A stretch of 64,000 bases of DNA from Limnephilus marmoratus (GCA_917880885.1 OU862917.1:54668727-54732726), one strand, 5' to 3'; shown: positions 1 to 10,599, counted from the first letter of the stretch. The notes: generated by a model not told the origin, from the letters alone. Numbers and translations: made by a program.

Positions 1-40
1 TAAAAAAAAATACAGTACAGTACATTATAAAGCAATTATA

Positions 41-207
41 AGGGGGCATACATTAATTAGGTGAGCAGTTTTTCTTCCAAACTAGACTCCCCCCGCCCCT
101 TGGTGAGATAATTTGGACCACTTCGTTTATTCTTTTCAAGTACCGTGAGATTTTGCTGGACCCCCCCCCCTCCTTTTTTGAGCTCACATAATTAATGTAT
201 GCCCCCT
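41..207. repeat. MITE with 26-bp inverted ends and C-tracts
   Basis: Both ends read AGGGGGCATACATTAATTA inward, then continue as GGTGAGC on the left and TGTGAGC on the right, giving 26-bp inverted ends with one mismatch. The interior is non-coding and has long C runs on the plus strand. Size and C-rich interior resemble the 168-bp element at 29310-29477, though the terminal sequences differ. No transposase is present, so it would be non-autonomous. Superfamily not assigned. Confidence 0.75.
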
Positions 208-339
208 AAGAGAACTACAAATAATCATTAATAAAGAGTCCTATAGCAAAGGACAATAGTAGGTACAGGATTCTAGCGTTTTTAGTCTATGTATTATCTA
301 TGTGTGGTTATTTTTAATTATCATTATTAAGATCACTAA

Positions 340-507
340 ATGTATTTGAAAATGTATTTTGAAGCCTTAAGTATTTGAAATACAAATTACAAAATACCTC
401 AGCAGCAGGTAATTGAAATACCAATTACCAAATACATTGTATTTGTATATATTTGTATTTCAAATACGTATTTCAATTACAAGTTTTTCAAATACTGCCC
501 AGCCCTG
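340..507 (-). mobile_element. hAT-type MITE end, truncated
   Basis: Read on the minus strand the element starts CAGGGCTGGGCAGTATTTG, a terminus known from hAT-superfamily non-autonomous elements, followed by alternating AAATAC/TAATTG words typical of that family. The opposite terminus is not visible near 300-340, so the copy is probably truncated. No coding sequence. Confidence 0.6.
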
Positions 508-615
508 GCCATAGGTCACTCCAAGTGGTAAGCTATGTCTGGTGACTTAGCAGGGGTGTCCGGGTTCATGGGATGAGGTTTGTCCGGGTCTTGTTGGCGG
601 ATGCGTCTACCCACC
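508..615 (+). repeat. SINE-L head fragment
   Basis: A partial copy of the head of the dispersed repeat called SINE-L here. It matches the reverse complement of 885-1000, so the two sit as an inverted pair around the SINE-L tail at 625-885. Shared words include GGTGACTTAGCAGGGGTG and CGGGTTCATGGG. Confidence 0.6.
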
Positions 616-624
616 GTTTTTTTT

Positions 625-1003
625 TACATTAGGTAAAATTATTTCCCACAGGGCCTATGTCATCTTTGGGGATGCTGTGTGAAGGGTCTTTTTAGGAAAG
701 GAAGGAGAGCAAGTTCTGAAAAGGAAAAGGGATGAAGGGTAGGTAGGAATCTGGGAGTCAGTGTGTCCAGGAATCTATCCCTCCCACTGCGGTGAAAGGC
801 TATGTTCCGAGAGAGTACGGCTGGAGAAATCAAAGGGACTCCCTCAACACTCTCTCCCAATCCATCCTGCCATGCAGCTGGTGGGCAGAGATGCATCCGC
901 CGCCAAGACCCGGATAATCCTCACCCCATGAACCCGGGCACCCCTGCTAAGTCACCAAACGTAGCGAACGACTTGGGGTGACCTATCGCAGAGGTGATTT
1001 TAG
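625..1003 (-). mobile_element. SINE-L copy (non-coding, shares 3' tail with LINE-L)
   Basis: Sense strand is minus. The head (885-1003) has the words GGTGACTTAGCAGGGGTG and CGGGTTCATGGGGTGAGG; the tail (625-700) has AAAAAGACCCTTCACACAGC and GACATAGGCCCTG, which match the 3' end of the coding LINE stub at 43985-44400. The same head-plus-tail arrangement recurs at 1225-1685, 10600-10925, 45745-46050 and 51360-51765. The short open frame across it is non-coding in appearance. The head is not recognisably tRNA, 5S or 7SL. Confidence 0.65.
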
Positions 1004-1036
1004 ATTTTCACGGCCATAAGTATTTTTGTTATTAGT

Positions 1037-1130
1037 TTTTGGGGTATTATGCCGTGTATACCTCCTTCTTTAGCCAAAGTTTCGGACAGCGTTGCAGTGT
1101 CCATCATCAGGGCAGATGTGTAATCTCTTT
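1037..1130 (-). ncRNA. Hammerhead-like core, AACGUU family, decayed copy
   Basis: On the minus strand, CTGATGA (1110-1104) is followed by a hairpin with arms GGACA and TGTCC (1102-1084), then GAAA, CTTTGGC and a tail leading to GGCATAATACCCC-like sequence. Spacing matches a type I hammerhead: CUGANGA, helix II, GAAA, short palindromic helix III, then helix I (GCC with GGC). In the better copy at 11936-11975 the helix III word is AACGTT. Ribozyme activity is inference. Confidence 0.5.
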
Positions 1131-1224
1131 CAACCCATCGCCTTGCAATGCAGTGGGAGAGATGGATTCATATGTCTCTCACCCGCGACCTCCGGATTCG
1201 TAGTCGAAGTTCGCAATCTCATTT

Positions 1225-1685
1225 TTTTTACAGTAGCTCCACATAGGAGGCCCTGAGAAAAATAATTTCCCTCAGGGCCTATGTCATCTAAGGGGATGCT
1301 GTGTGGAGGGTCTTTTTAAGGAAGGGAAGGATAGGAAGTTCTGGGAAGGAAAAAGGTATGTGGGGTGGATAGGAATCTGGGGTCAATGTGTCTAGGAGTG
1401 ACGAACCTAAAATTCCATCCCTCCAAATGCGGTGCAAGGCGATGGGTCGAGAGAGTCCGGCTGGAAAGGACAAAAGGCCTCCCTCAACCAAACTCTCTTA
1501 TCCGGCCCGCCACGCAGCAGGGCAGACCTATCCGCCGCCACGTCCTGGACAAACCTGATACCATGAACCCGGGCACCCCTGCTTAGTCACCAAACGTAGC
1601 AAACTGCTTGCAGAGGTGTTGGTTATACAGTAATGGTTCCCGGGGCGGCGGTACCCATACCCGCTTCCCAAATTGGAATACCTCG
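1225..1685 (-). mobile_element. SINE-L copy, nearly full
   Basis: Sense strand minus. The 5' part (1685-1500) holds GGTACCGCCGCCCCGGGAAC and the shared head; the 3' part (1310-1225) holds the nested stem-loop: outer arms around CTCCACACAG and TATGTGGAG, inner arms GGCCCTGAGG and CTCAGGGCC, then TACTGTAAAAAAA. This tail matches LINE-L, so mobilisation by LINE-L is likely. Short open frames inside on both strands are not treated as genes. Confidence 0.7.
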
Positions 1686-1737
1686 TTTACAATTAGTCCT
1701 TACTCAAGTCATCTTAGGTATGATTAGTCTATTGTAT

Positions 1738-2045
1738 ATTTATCGGCGTAGTCCAGCGGTAAGGCTCTTGACTCGCACTCCGAAGGTCGCGGGATTATAA
1801 TTTGTGTTATTTGACAATTTATTTAGTAAAAATAATACATATATTTTATATTTGCAGCACTTTCCAGAGTGGAAGATACTCTCAGTATCGCCCTGGTGTA
1901 AGACCACCATTCAGAATTGAAATGTTTCGTGATATGGCTTTAGCCGTGTTTGGTGACCAGATCTGAATAGTCAGGAACATCCCAACCTTCCTCTTCCCTA
2001 TCTCCTTCCCCTATCCACTACGTTGTGCGATATTCATGTAAAAAC
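1738..2045 (+). mobile_element. tRNA-derived SINE, family S1
   Basis: Starts with a tRNA-like head, CGGCGTAGTCCAGCGGTAAG (A box) and GGTCGCGGGAT near the B box, followed by the S1 body (GCACTTTCCAGAGTGGAAG, GCCCTGGTGTAAGACCACC) and a pyrimidine-rich stretch. The expected 3' part with the CCCCAATTGGGG palindrome is missing or shortened here; it ends GTGCGATATTCATGTAAAAA. Other copies: 2352-2745, 11030-11815, 20880-21130, 41560-41830, 50365-50760, 60175-60285. Confidence 0.8.
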
Positions 2046-2064
2046 AAAATAATCAAGATTTTTG

Positions 2065-2352
2065 AACCCTACCCTAAATCCAAAATCAAATCTAAAATCA
2101 AATTCAAAATCAAATTCAAAATCAAATTCAAAATCATGAGAACTGGTCGCTTCTTCGATTCGTTTTTGTGCTCAACAGCTCGGCTATGGAACGATTTGCC
2201 GGCCTCTGGGTTTTCCCCTTCCTACAACATGGGTCTCTTCAAGACCAATGTTGACTCCCTCTTCTCCTCAAAAAGACCCTCCACACAGCATATTAGATGA
2301 CATAGGCCTTGAGGGAAATCGTTTTCTTAAGGGCCTCCTGTGTGGAGTTTTT
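2065..2352 (+). pseudogene. LINE-L 3' stub: RT C-terminal tail and 3' end
   Basis: From about 2134 the frame encodes MRTGRFFDSFLCSTARLWND and then LPASGF and SYNMGLFKTNV, the C-terminal region found downstream of the reverse transcriptase domain in many insect non-LTR elements. The stub is 5'-truncated and runs into the LINE-L 3' end with the paired CTCCACACAG / CTGTGTGGAG arms and an A-rich tail. It is preceded by about five copies of a 12-bp unit (AAATTCAAAATC, 2075-2135). The S1 SINE abuts its tail on the right in opposite orientation. Confidence 0.7.
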
Positions 2353-2745
2353 TTTACAGTGAATACCGCACAAGAATCTCAACTGCTCCCGTCTGGAGCC
2401 AGTGACACCATGGAATTCCCAATTGGGGTATGTTGTGAGGCTGAAGGTAGTGGGGAGGGGAAGGAGGTGGGGAAGAGGAAGGTTGGGAAGTACCTGGCGA
2501 TTCAGATCTGGACACCAAACACGGCCAAAGCCATTTTCAAGCAACGTTTCAATTTTGAATGGTGGTCTTACTTACACCAGGGCGATATTGATAGTATCTT
2601 CCACTCTGGAACGTGCCGCAAATATACTATTTATTATTTTAAATGAATTAATTGTGAAATAACACAAATTAATCAAATAAAATTTGAGACCTGCGGTTTG
2701 CGAGTCAAGGGTCTCACTCCTGGACTATGTAGGCCGTATATTGTA
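2352..2745 (-). mobile_element. SINE S1 copy
   Basis: Sense minus; tRNA-like head at 2740-2690, body with AACGTTGCTTGAAAATGGC, the CCCCAATTGGG palindrome, and the end GTGCGGTATTCACTGTAAAA at 2370-2352. With the plus-strand S1 at 1738-2045 it brackets the LINE-L stub as an inverted pair. The reading frames across it are fortuitous. Confidence 0.8.
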
Positions 2746-3871
2746 ATTTATTTTTAAATTATTGTTTATTTTTGTTCATAACTTTTTTTTATAAAATACA
2801 CCAAAACAACAATAAAACATATTTTAATTACTTCAATACAACTAGAGACAATGCTTTTGAAAAATTGTCACGCGTAAAGTAATTACCTAGGTACAGAACA
2901 TTTTTTAAAATGAAAAACTTGTTAGATTTCTTAAATATGATAATATAATCCATTATAAAAATTACGTTCTACTAAAAAAACATTTAAAAAAAATAATATA
3001 ACTGTATGAAAAAACATATTACATGAGTACCTAATATATTTCTGAAATTTTTAGAAAACCCTGTATAGATATCATTACATTACAACTGACTATGCTTTCG
3101 GAACGCAAAAGACAAATACAGAATGACGTGGCAAATATTTTATTTATTAAAGAAAAAACTACATAAATGTGTATTAAAATACGTAATAATATCAACCTTG
3201 TAATAAACACAAAAACAATTAACACAAAATTAATAACGATATTATAAAAGCAATTCGTAAATCAATCTTCAATTTTAAAAAAGCGCGCGAATAGCCGCTA
3301 AATATTACTCGTATAATATAATGTCTGTTCTTCTAAAACAACTAACAGTCCACAGCGAGCGCTTTGCAGTCTGGCTACCTATGTAGATAGAATACAACAT
3401 AACATACCGGCAAACATATAACATATCGCAAAAGATTCAATCTGACATAGCAATGTCATGCGATAATAGATTTTGAGGAATTTAACCATTGAGTTCAATA
3501 TCGCAAAGCATTGATAAACGACTTGGAGTTTGAATGATATTGTATGACGAGAACATCCGGCAACGTCGCATGCCGTGATGGTTATAGATGCGATAAAAAG
3601 TGTACCCAGTTGATGTTCTAAGTATTGATGAATATTTACTGATAAAAAACGCATTCCGGAGCATTAACGGTCCACGTAAAAATGTCATTTATTCACTCAA
3701 AATTTTTTTTTACACCGTTCGACTCGTCTCATCGAGTTTGATATGATGGACTTAAAAAAAAAAAAACGATGAGCCACTAAGTGCCCAAATGAGCCAGTAA
3801 GTCGAAATGATCAAGAAGTTCCGGTAATTAAAGGACGCTTTGAGCCACTAAATGCCGTAACATAAACTTAT
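2746..3871. other. No gene seen; AT-rich
   Basis: AT-rich unique-looking sequence. Short open frames at 3031-3225 and 3379-3688 (minus) resemble no family known to me. 3755-3855 has three imperfect copies of a TGAGCCACTAAGTGCC-like unit. 2845-2880 has words (GACAATGCTTTTG, TGTCACGCGTAA) that recall the repeat at 4002-4041. Confidence 0.5.

Positions 3872-3916
<45 letters not shown>
3872..3916. repeat. (TA)n microsatellite
   Basis: Roughly twenty TA dinucleotides in a row. Confidence 0.95.
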
Positions 3917-3920
<4 letters not shown>

Positions 3921-3922
3921 AG

Positions 3923-4133
3923 TTTTAATTTTTTTTATTATATAATCAATAATATTATTATTAAATTAATAACAAATTAATAATAAATTAATAAACTAAC
4001 AGTTTGATAATGCTTTCAGAAGGCGAAGCAGCTGTCACGCGTAATAATAATTTCACAGCAGAACTTGTTTAAAAATAAACTGTTTTTATTAATTTAATAA
4101 TAATATTATTGATTATATAATAAAAAATTAAAA
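3923..4133 (+). repeat. Inverted repeat around a hammerhead-like word set
   Basis: Arms 3923-3970 and about 4088-4133 are reverse complements (TTATTATATAATCAATAATA on the left). Between them, 4002-4041 reads TTGATAATGCTTTCAGAAGG then CGAAGCAGCTGTCACGCG: a CUGANGA-like word with lesions, a GCTTT/AAGGC hairpin, GAAG in place of GAAA, and a CAGCTG palindrome before TC. A related copy lies on the minus strand at 48985-49060 with GAAA intact. It may be a third, decayed hammerhead lineage. Confidence 0.4.
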
Positions 4134-4986
4134 TTAAAATGGAGTTCTACAAATTAAACTTGATAACAATAAATATATATAATAGTATGTATATAATAAT
4201 ACCTAGTCACGCCTATATAACAATAACAGAGATTTTTTTTTTCAGATTAATAATTTTCTTTTAAATATAACCTTAGATATATGTATGAAACGGTGACCGG
4301 CCAACTCAGGTTCTGAGTTGGTTTCATTCTGAGTTGGCATGAAACCGTATGAAACTTTGCATATTTAAACTTCGTTGTCAAGTCTGAATAGTCTTCCACA
4401 TTCCAGTTGTCCCACTACTCTCCATCTACGAGTGCTATAGCCCCACTGGCTCCGGAAAGCAGAACTCTTGCGTCAAATTGCATAAAAATGAAACTCAGAC
4501 CATCAACTAGAATCAGCCACGACCACAAGACATAGTCTATCAGTAAATTCCCAATCAAGAAACAAAATGCATCGGCGTGTACCAATATCCTGTTGGATTA
4601 AAGCAAGGCGGGTCCTGGCAAATACAATCACCTCCCTATCAAGGTGGTACCACCAGAAGGTACTACAGGACGAAGGCTGTAGTACCCAGGGGGAGGGGGG
4701 GGTGGCTCTGGAGGTGGCTCGGGGGTGGTGGGTGGTGTCCTGCTTCTGTCGAGTGTAAAGGGGTAGTTTCCAAGGGAGGGGATGGTGGCAAGTCCGAGTT
4801 AACGACAAAGGGGATTCCCACCCCAAACCCCTAAACGTCCAGCCAATTGCAACCAAGGGAGAAGAGAAGCGAGGGATGTTGGATAAAGGGATGATTTTAA
4901 TTTCTACCATCGTTAATAATTGAACACTTCATTTAGTTATTCAAACAACCGAAGAATTACGAATTCATATAAAGAAAAAATGTAAC
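4134..4986. other. No gene seen; G-rich tract and short hairpin
   Basis: 4299-4321 is a 9-bp hairpin (CCAACTCAG, GTT, CTGAGTTGG). 4640-4760 is G-rich. A 135-codon minus-strand frame (4503-4910) shows low-complexity Pro/Ser/Thr composition and no family I recognise, so I do not call it a gene. Confidence 0.4.
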
Positions 4987-5222
4987 ACGTAAAATTGAAC
5001 ATATCAGTAATACGAGTATTTAATCACATTTGAACGGTCAATCGTTTGTTATTCCTACAAACTACAAAGTATTAAAAAAAATTACAAGTGTGCAGTTCAC
5101 ACGTGGTAAAATTGAACATATCAGTAATACGAGTATTTAATCACATTTGAACGGTCAATCGTTTGTTATTCTTACAAACTACAAAGTATTAAAAAAAGTA
5201 CAAGTGTGCAGTTCACACGTGG
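4987..5222. repeat. Tandem duplication, 117-bp unit, two copies
   Basis: The block beginning at 4987 is repeated 117 bp later with only a few differences; ATTGAACATATCAGTAATAC starts at 4994 and again at 5111. Each copy ends GTGCAGTTCACACGTGGTA. Confidence 0.9.
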
Positions 5223-5530
5223 TAGAAGTGAAACCTTCATAAAACTAATCTTCGAAAGAATGAGACGAATGCAGAGTATCAAGAGTGGGATAATTGCGGG
5301 GTTTATTTATTAAAATATCGTTACCGAATTTAAAAACTATTTTACATTTTATTCTACGAAGCACCACACAAAGAGATACCGATTAGTCCATCTCATTCTC
5401 TCGCAGGAGAATCCTAAAGACGTATGTGTTTGTCTCTTTTTAGTGTCGCTCGTCTCCGTTTCATCGGGCTTCAAATCACAACGGTGCTTAAAGAAGTTTC
5501 CACTTCAAAAAATCAGCAATATCTATGGAA
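5195..5530 (+). repeat. Dispersed repeat R2
   Basis: Matches the reverse complement of 31390-31640: shared words TGCAGTTCACACG, AGAGACAAACACATACG-type and CGTTTCATCGGGCTTCAAAT. The end of the tandem duplication overlaps its start. No coding or terminal inverted repeats seen. Confidence 0.6.
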
Positions 5531-6375
5531 CGGAGTATATGATTCCAGTTGGTTAGAAACTGCCAATGAGAATCTTACCAAGAATTTTGTTAACGAATAA
5601 TGAATTTAGGCAAAGGTGTTAAAATGCAGTTGTAATAAAACAACGAAATTTGTACAATTAAAAGAAGATCTACATTTAAAAAAGTGCGTAAAATATATAA
5701 CTTTCTTAGATATTTAAGAGATGTTGAACAGACATTTTAAAGTCTTAAAGTCCTCGTTTCTCCCTAGTTCTTTTCTACACTAAGGTTCTAAAACCCCATC
5801 CCTTAAGTCTGCTGCTCAAGATAAACATTTGGACTTTAATGACGAAGCATTCGGGCGGACAATTATTTGAAATTCCTGTGCTGAAAACCCCTAGTGTGCT
5901 TACCCCTACCCCCTCCCCTTGTCAGATTGCTTTGTTCGGGTACAACCTACCTGAGGATTGCAAGGCTGTTTTGTTACAAGTAGGTACCAAACGTAGGCGA
6001 CCACAGTTACTAATCGTTGACTATTGGTTCTTAGAGTTAACTATTTCTTTCTCGTTTCATTTTCTTCAGAGTTTCACAGAATCCTCAAAGACAAACAGGT
6101 TAAACGAAACCTATTTTATAATCTACACATTCAGAATTTTATTATTTTAGACTAAAACACTTTTATACATATTAAAGTTAATTCATTGTTTGCGCCTGCA
6201 CATAATCAAAAAAATGAACATAAATAAATAGTTTTATCCAACAACAAACCCAACAAAATTTATAAAAAGTGTTTTAATCGAAAATAATAAAATTGGCGCT
6301 ACCTGTAAATTCGTAGGTTTCGTTTAACGTAGGTTTCGTTTAATCTTAAATTTAAAATGCAGCTTTTGGGAACGA
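5531..6375. other. No gene seen
   Basis: A 103-codon frame at 5839-6150 (plus) is not similar to anything I recognise. The rest is AT-rich. Confidence 0.4.
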
Positions 6376-6640
6376 CAGTCAATAAAAAATTCGAGTGCAG
6401 TTTACGCGCGGTAGAAACGAAACTTTACCAAAACAATCACAACCAACATTTGAACAGTGGGGTCATAATCAACGCGACTAATGAGCGCAGACCTAACGTA
6501 ATTTCTGTTTCATATCTCAACCAATAGGAGCCTTTAAAAGTGATATCATAATCAAAGCGGTCGATGAGCGCAATTTGCGTCATTTCCGTTTCATCCAAAA
6601 TCCAAATCATAACGAGGCTATAGAAGTTTCATTTCAAAAA
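6376..6640 (+). repeat. Dispersed repeat R1
   Basis: About 260 bp closely matching 59165-59440 on the same strand, with shared words TCGAGTGCAGTTTAC, CCAACCAATAGGAGCC and TTTCCGTTTCATCC. Related at its start to R2 (CAGTTCACACG-GGTAGAAG). Nature unknown; no coding seen. Confidence 0.7.
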
Positions 6641-7010
6641 TCTCAAAACTTATTAACATTAAATGCAAAATCATTTAGAATATTCTATCTTGGTACGGTA
6701 CACGCCAAACTTAAAAGCCGACGTGAACTTGATGCGATTCATGCTCGCGCAGGTACAGTCACTTACTTTACAATGACCACAAGCGATAGAGAAAGATGCG
6801 TAAAACAAATGTGCGACAGAGAAATGCGTGGGTGTGGATGCAATGGATTCATACCCATTTTCGGACCTTAAAATCACCTATTACGATGATTTCTGTATCA
6901 ACGTCAGGTCGGCATTAAAGATTGGTGCCTACTATACATATGTATATACGAGTACGAATGTGCAACCAGTGACTTACAACCAGTTTCTGTTTCACATTCG
7001 AGTTTTACAT
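6641..7010. other. No gene seen
   Basis: Overlapping short frames (6575-6871 plus, 6671-6877 minus, 6828-7043 plus) show no recognisable motif. Confidence 0.4.
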
Positions 7011-7356
7011 AGAATTCCAGTAAGAAACAATTTGGAATTTTAAGAATAGATTTATGACAATACGACTTATGATTTATGACATTACTTAGGTGTATGTTTT
7101 AATAACGTAAGTTGTATATTACTACTACGTAACTATGTTTTAATTTTCTTCGATTAACAGGTTTAATTACACTTAATTAACAGTTTTTATTTCAACTTAA
7201 GACTTATTTTAGTTAGTTAGTTAACACTAACGAAAAATTTATTACTTTTTCTGATTCTAACATATATTTAAAATCTTGAAACTTATAACGAAAAAGCATC
7301 TAAGCTATAAAGCAAAATCTATTCTTAAATTCCAAATTGTTTCTTTTTGGAATGCT
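7011..7356. repeat. Inverted repeat with about 42-bp arms
   Basis: 7011-7054 (AAGAAACAATTTGGAATTTT within it) is the reverse complement of 7315-7356 with few differences, separated by about 260 bp of AT-rich sequence. Likely a decayed MITE. Confidence 0.6.
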
Positions 7357-7594
7357 GTGAAAAACACGAATAGTTTTCGGTCGCAGCAGCCAAAATATTG
7401 TTTTTATAAATTACTCAAAACAAATACCAACAAAAAGACAAAGTTTTAAGTCATTTGGAATAAAATATTCATAGAGCCTCGGAACCCTCTTAGTTCATAT
7501 AGGAAAAAAATTGCAATTGCCTGAAAAATAATGTAAATGTTACCTATCCTAATCCTGAATTTTCCTACAAATAAACGGCTATCTTATGGCCGTT

Positions 7595-7859
7595 ATACAC
7601 GACATCTTTTTTCAGCCCGATTCCAATTAGACACAAAAGTCAACATTTTTCGCTCCACGCGATCGCTATTTTCATCTCTATTTTCATATCTACGGTTTCA
7701 ATTGTCATCACTGCAAACAATACATGAACCATGCTGTTTGCTGTGATGCCAACTGAAATCGTAGATATGAAAACAGAGGTGAAAATAGCGATCGCGTAGA
7801 GCGAAAAATGTTGACTTTTGTGTCTAATTGGAATCGGGCTGAAAAAAGATGTCGTGTAT
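7595..7859. mobile_element. Foldback MITE, about 125-bp arms
   Basis: Arms 7595-7719 and 7734-7859 are near-perfect reverse complements starting ATACACGACATCTTTTTTCA, separated by a loop of about 15 nt. Transcribed from either strand it would give a long hairpin RNA. A second copy lacking most of the left arm lies at 12045-12214. No coding. Confidence 0.85.
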
Positions 7860-7984
7860 TGTAGGCATTAGGTTAGGAATGCAAGGGATTAGCTTAGAAA
7901 CAATAATTTTAAATCAATCAATGTAAAAATTATCGTTATTAATTTTTAGGTTATCAAGCCGTGTTTCGCTTCCTCCTTCCTCCT
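7860..7984. other. Short spacer
   Basis: AT-rich; nothing recognised. Confidence 0.4.
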
Positions 7985-8240
7985 TATTTTATTTGTTTAT
8001 TTTATTTCTATTCTTGAACATACACAATACAGATTATTACATCAGTTTACATAGATATTAAGTTTAGTAATAAGAAAAAAATGTTAATCATCCGTAACTG
8101 TATGTACCTATGTAAGTACCTAGTAGTATTTTGTGAACACCTCACTAGGCGAACCTGTGCTGAGGTGTTCCCATGTTTGGGAATAAATGCTATTCTGTCA
8201 ACATAATGTTTAGGATAAATAGTAGTTGTGGTAAATAGGT
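7985..8240 (-). mobile_element. LINE-A 3' end with hairpin
   Basis: Sense minus. Contains the two-part 3' hairpin at 8135-8170 and then about 150 nt to an A-rich end with AATAAA-type words, the same spacing as in the LINE stubs at 17850-18775 and 57948-58745. No coding remains. Confidence 0.65.
8135..8170 (-). ncRNA. LINE-A 3' hairpin
   Basis: Perfect 10-bp outer stem (GAACACCTCA with TGAGGTGTTC) and a 16-nt loop that on the minus strand reads GCACAGGTTCGCCTAG, with an inner AGG/CCT pairing. Homologous hairpins with changed but paired bases occur at 18561-18594, 34558-34590, 34865-34902 and 58140-58171. Confidence 0.75.
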
Positions 8241-8404
8241 AGGAATTTTTTTCTATGGACCACTCGCCACTGGTATAAATAATACTGTGGTATTATTTTT
8301 TGTCTCAAAACAAAGTTTTTATAATAATTTATTTTTAATATTAATAAATATTAATAGAGAATCACTTCTGCATTCATTAACACACACTTTAACACAATCA
8401 ACAC

Positions 8405-8535
8405 AGCTTTACAGTGCCTCTGATGATGAACACTGTAACGTCGTTCGAAAAGTAGGCTAAGGAAGAATTAAGCGCAACATAACCCAAAAATCATATCTGA
8501 TTATATTTAAGTTCACGACCAAAACGGCCGTACAA
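8405..8535 (+). ncRNA. Hammerhead-like core, AACGUU family
   Basis: CTGATGA (8420-8426), hairpin with GAAC and GTTC arms, GAAA (8447-8450), AGTAGGC, then the family tail GCGCAACATAACCCAAAAA. Relative to the copy at 11936-11975 the helix III palindrome is lost, so this copy is probably inactive. Confidence 0.45.
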
Positions 8536-8603
8536 AATTAAACAATTAAGACACTAGTTTCATTAATGTTCCGCAGAACCAACATTTTAATAGGGTAGTA
8601 TTT

Positions 8604-8836
8604 TGGCATACTAGCTTTTACCCGCGGCTTTGCTCGCGTGGTAATAGGAGAAATTACTATACAAAGAATGTTCCCACGAGAATGAAATGTTTTCCGGGAT
8701 GAAAAGTAATCTATGTCACTTCTCAGTCCGCCAACTATCCCGACTATCCTTATGCAAAAAATCGCGTCGATCGGTTGCTCCCTTGCGACGTGAAAGAAGG
8801 GCAAACATACTTTCGCATTTACAATATTACTTGGCA
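8604..8836 (-). mobile_element. Helitron-like non-autonomous unit
   Basis: Read on plus it starts ACTAGCTTTTACCCGCGGCT and ends ACTTTCGCATTTACAATATT, matching termini of widespread insect Helitron-like units (5' end near AATATTATAAATGCGAAAG on the minus strand, 3' end CTAGT). It lies immediately beside the TTAA element starting at 8837. The 137-codon minus frame through it is non-coding. Confidence 0.55.
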
Positions 8837-9905
8837 TTAAGGTGATCCAATCCAGTAGTTCAGGAAAAATCGAAATTGGAATCCACACCTCTTTTTGGGA
8901 GGAGTTTAAAAATACTTGAGAAAAAGCTTTTAGAAAGGTTGGAAAAGGCATTTGAGAATTTTTTTACAGGTTGATTTCGTAAAGGCCTGTAAAAAACACT
9001 AACTCCTTTTTAACGCATTCTTTATTGTAATAACAAGGAAATTTAAAATTGATTTCACGGAACCAAGCGACGCGGAGTCTAGGACGTCTGTTCCCCATCG
9101 CAAGCTGATACGAAATGGGTGCGCCAAGTGCATGGTTCTTATGGATGATGGTGATATTGAACGACAGAGGAGAAGTATCAGTGTTTTGTCAAATATGATT
9201 GCCCGAAGATTCTTCCGATGCAGCAATAATGTTAAAAAAACATTATTTAATGCATTCTGCACTAGCCAGTGTAAACATGTGAAACATGGTGTCAATACCG
9301 AGTAAGCTCAATGGAACGTCTCCGGATCCAATATGCGTGCAGAATCATATTTGGATTCAGAAGGTATAGCAGCGCTTCAACAATTTTCACAGAATTAGGA
9401 CTCCATGGATTCGCCAGTCTGATGAGACACTGGGTCACTGGAGCCAGGATGCGGCTAATGGCCTCCGACCACACGTTGGTGACCGCAGCCTTCCAGCACC
9501 AAGCTCCGCTCCTGAGTGAGCGATGGGCCCGAGCGCACTCAAAATCACCCCTTGCATAATAATTGATTATTTATTTTTGTTATTATTAATTTTTATTACT
9601 ATTATTTTTTTTATTTTCTCTTTATGTTCTTATTTTTTTACTGCGTAAATATATAAATATGTATAACTATATGGGACGTGTGGGATTGCACTATCCTCCC
9701 CACATCCTGGAATAAACATTATTATTATTATGCCGATGGCATAAGTTTCACTTTAAAAATCCAAATTCGTTGAGTGCCAGCCGTATTGATTGATGTCAAA
9801 AATAACAACGAGAAAATGCATATTTCATTTTGTTTTGTGAAGTTCGGGCGTAAATATTATTTTTTTTTGCGATTATCATAAAAGAAACTGAATTTATTCT
9901 GTAAT
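8837..9905 (+). mobile_element. One arm of TTAA foldback element, interrupted by a LINE
   Basis: Starts TTAAGGTGATCCAATCCAG and follows the arm of the element at 24703 and, inverted, those ending at 15930 and 27488. Continuity is broken between about 9140 and 9728 by a LINE fragment, after which the arm resumes (GGCATAAGTTTCACTTTAAA) to about 9905. The opposite arm is missing. No transposase seen. Confidence 0.75.
9141..9727 (+). pseudogene. CR1/L2-type LINE 3' fragment
   Basis: The plus frame encodes DDGDIERQRRSISVLSN then IARRFFRCS, a region just after the RT domain in CR1/L2-like elements, and, after a break, MERLRIQYACRIIFGFRRYS with SASTIFTELGL, the matching downstream block. A 3' UTR follows with a small hairpin (GTGTGGG and CCCCACAT, 9678-9707) and an AATAAAC(ATT)n tail ending at 9727. 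The frame is broken between the two blocks. It sits inside the TTAA element arm, so it inserted later. Confidence 0.75.
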
Positions 9906-10599
9906 TTTTTTTTTGAAAAATTGTTAAATTTTATTTATTTTTTATTATTACCTATGCTTCTTATCAAACTTCGTTCATACTAGATACGAGAGATTGTAAT
10001 GTTGTGTTATATTCTTAATGTAATCAAGTGATCAAAATAAATATAATACAGCCTAATCCACAAGGGCTGACCGGTTCGCCGAAGAAGATCTCGAACATGC
10101 AAATTTCCCAGCTTTGTATTTTGGAGAGTTTTCCGTCGACCTTCTGTCCTCTCATTATTTGTGCCATTTCAAGTATGAATATCTCCAGCTTTATCCCTTT
10201 GCTGACAGCTTAAGGGTGGGTTAAAGGGAAGATGATCCTTATTGCGAGGGGCCGCCGGTATTCACAGGTAAATCGATTGATATCCCTTTTGCTTCAAGGG
10301 CTCGCCGGCCTTTGAAGTTCGGCCCTCTAAAGTTTTTCAAGTAGAAGCCGGAGGTATATGCTTTCTGTATCTGTTTGTACATAATAAGTAGAAAGTCATA
10401 TTTGTACAAACTGTTTTTTTAGGTAATTTTTCACCAAAACGGCGATGTAAAATTATACAATATTATTATAGGTACCTACCGCTCTCGCAACTTGCGAGTA
10501 TGACAGTTATGTATCGAGGAAGAGGAAATAGGCAATTCCTGGCGAGTCCATATCTAATATGTTTTTCTGTGAACTGTCAAACGACAATGGGGAAAGGTT
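9906..10599. other. No gene seen
   Basis: Nothing recognised. A 61-codon frame at 10028-10213 has no known motif. Confidence 0.4.

Noticed and set aside
4503..4910. 135-codon minus-strand frame
   Set aside because: Low-complexity composition over a G-rich tract, no recognisable motif, and overlapping open frames on the other strand.
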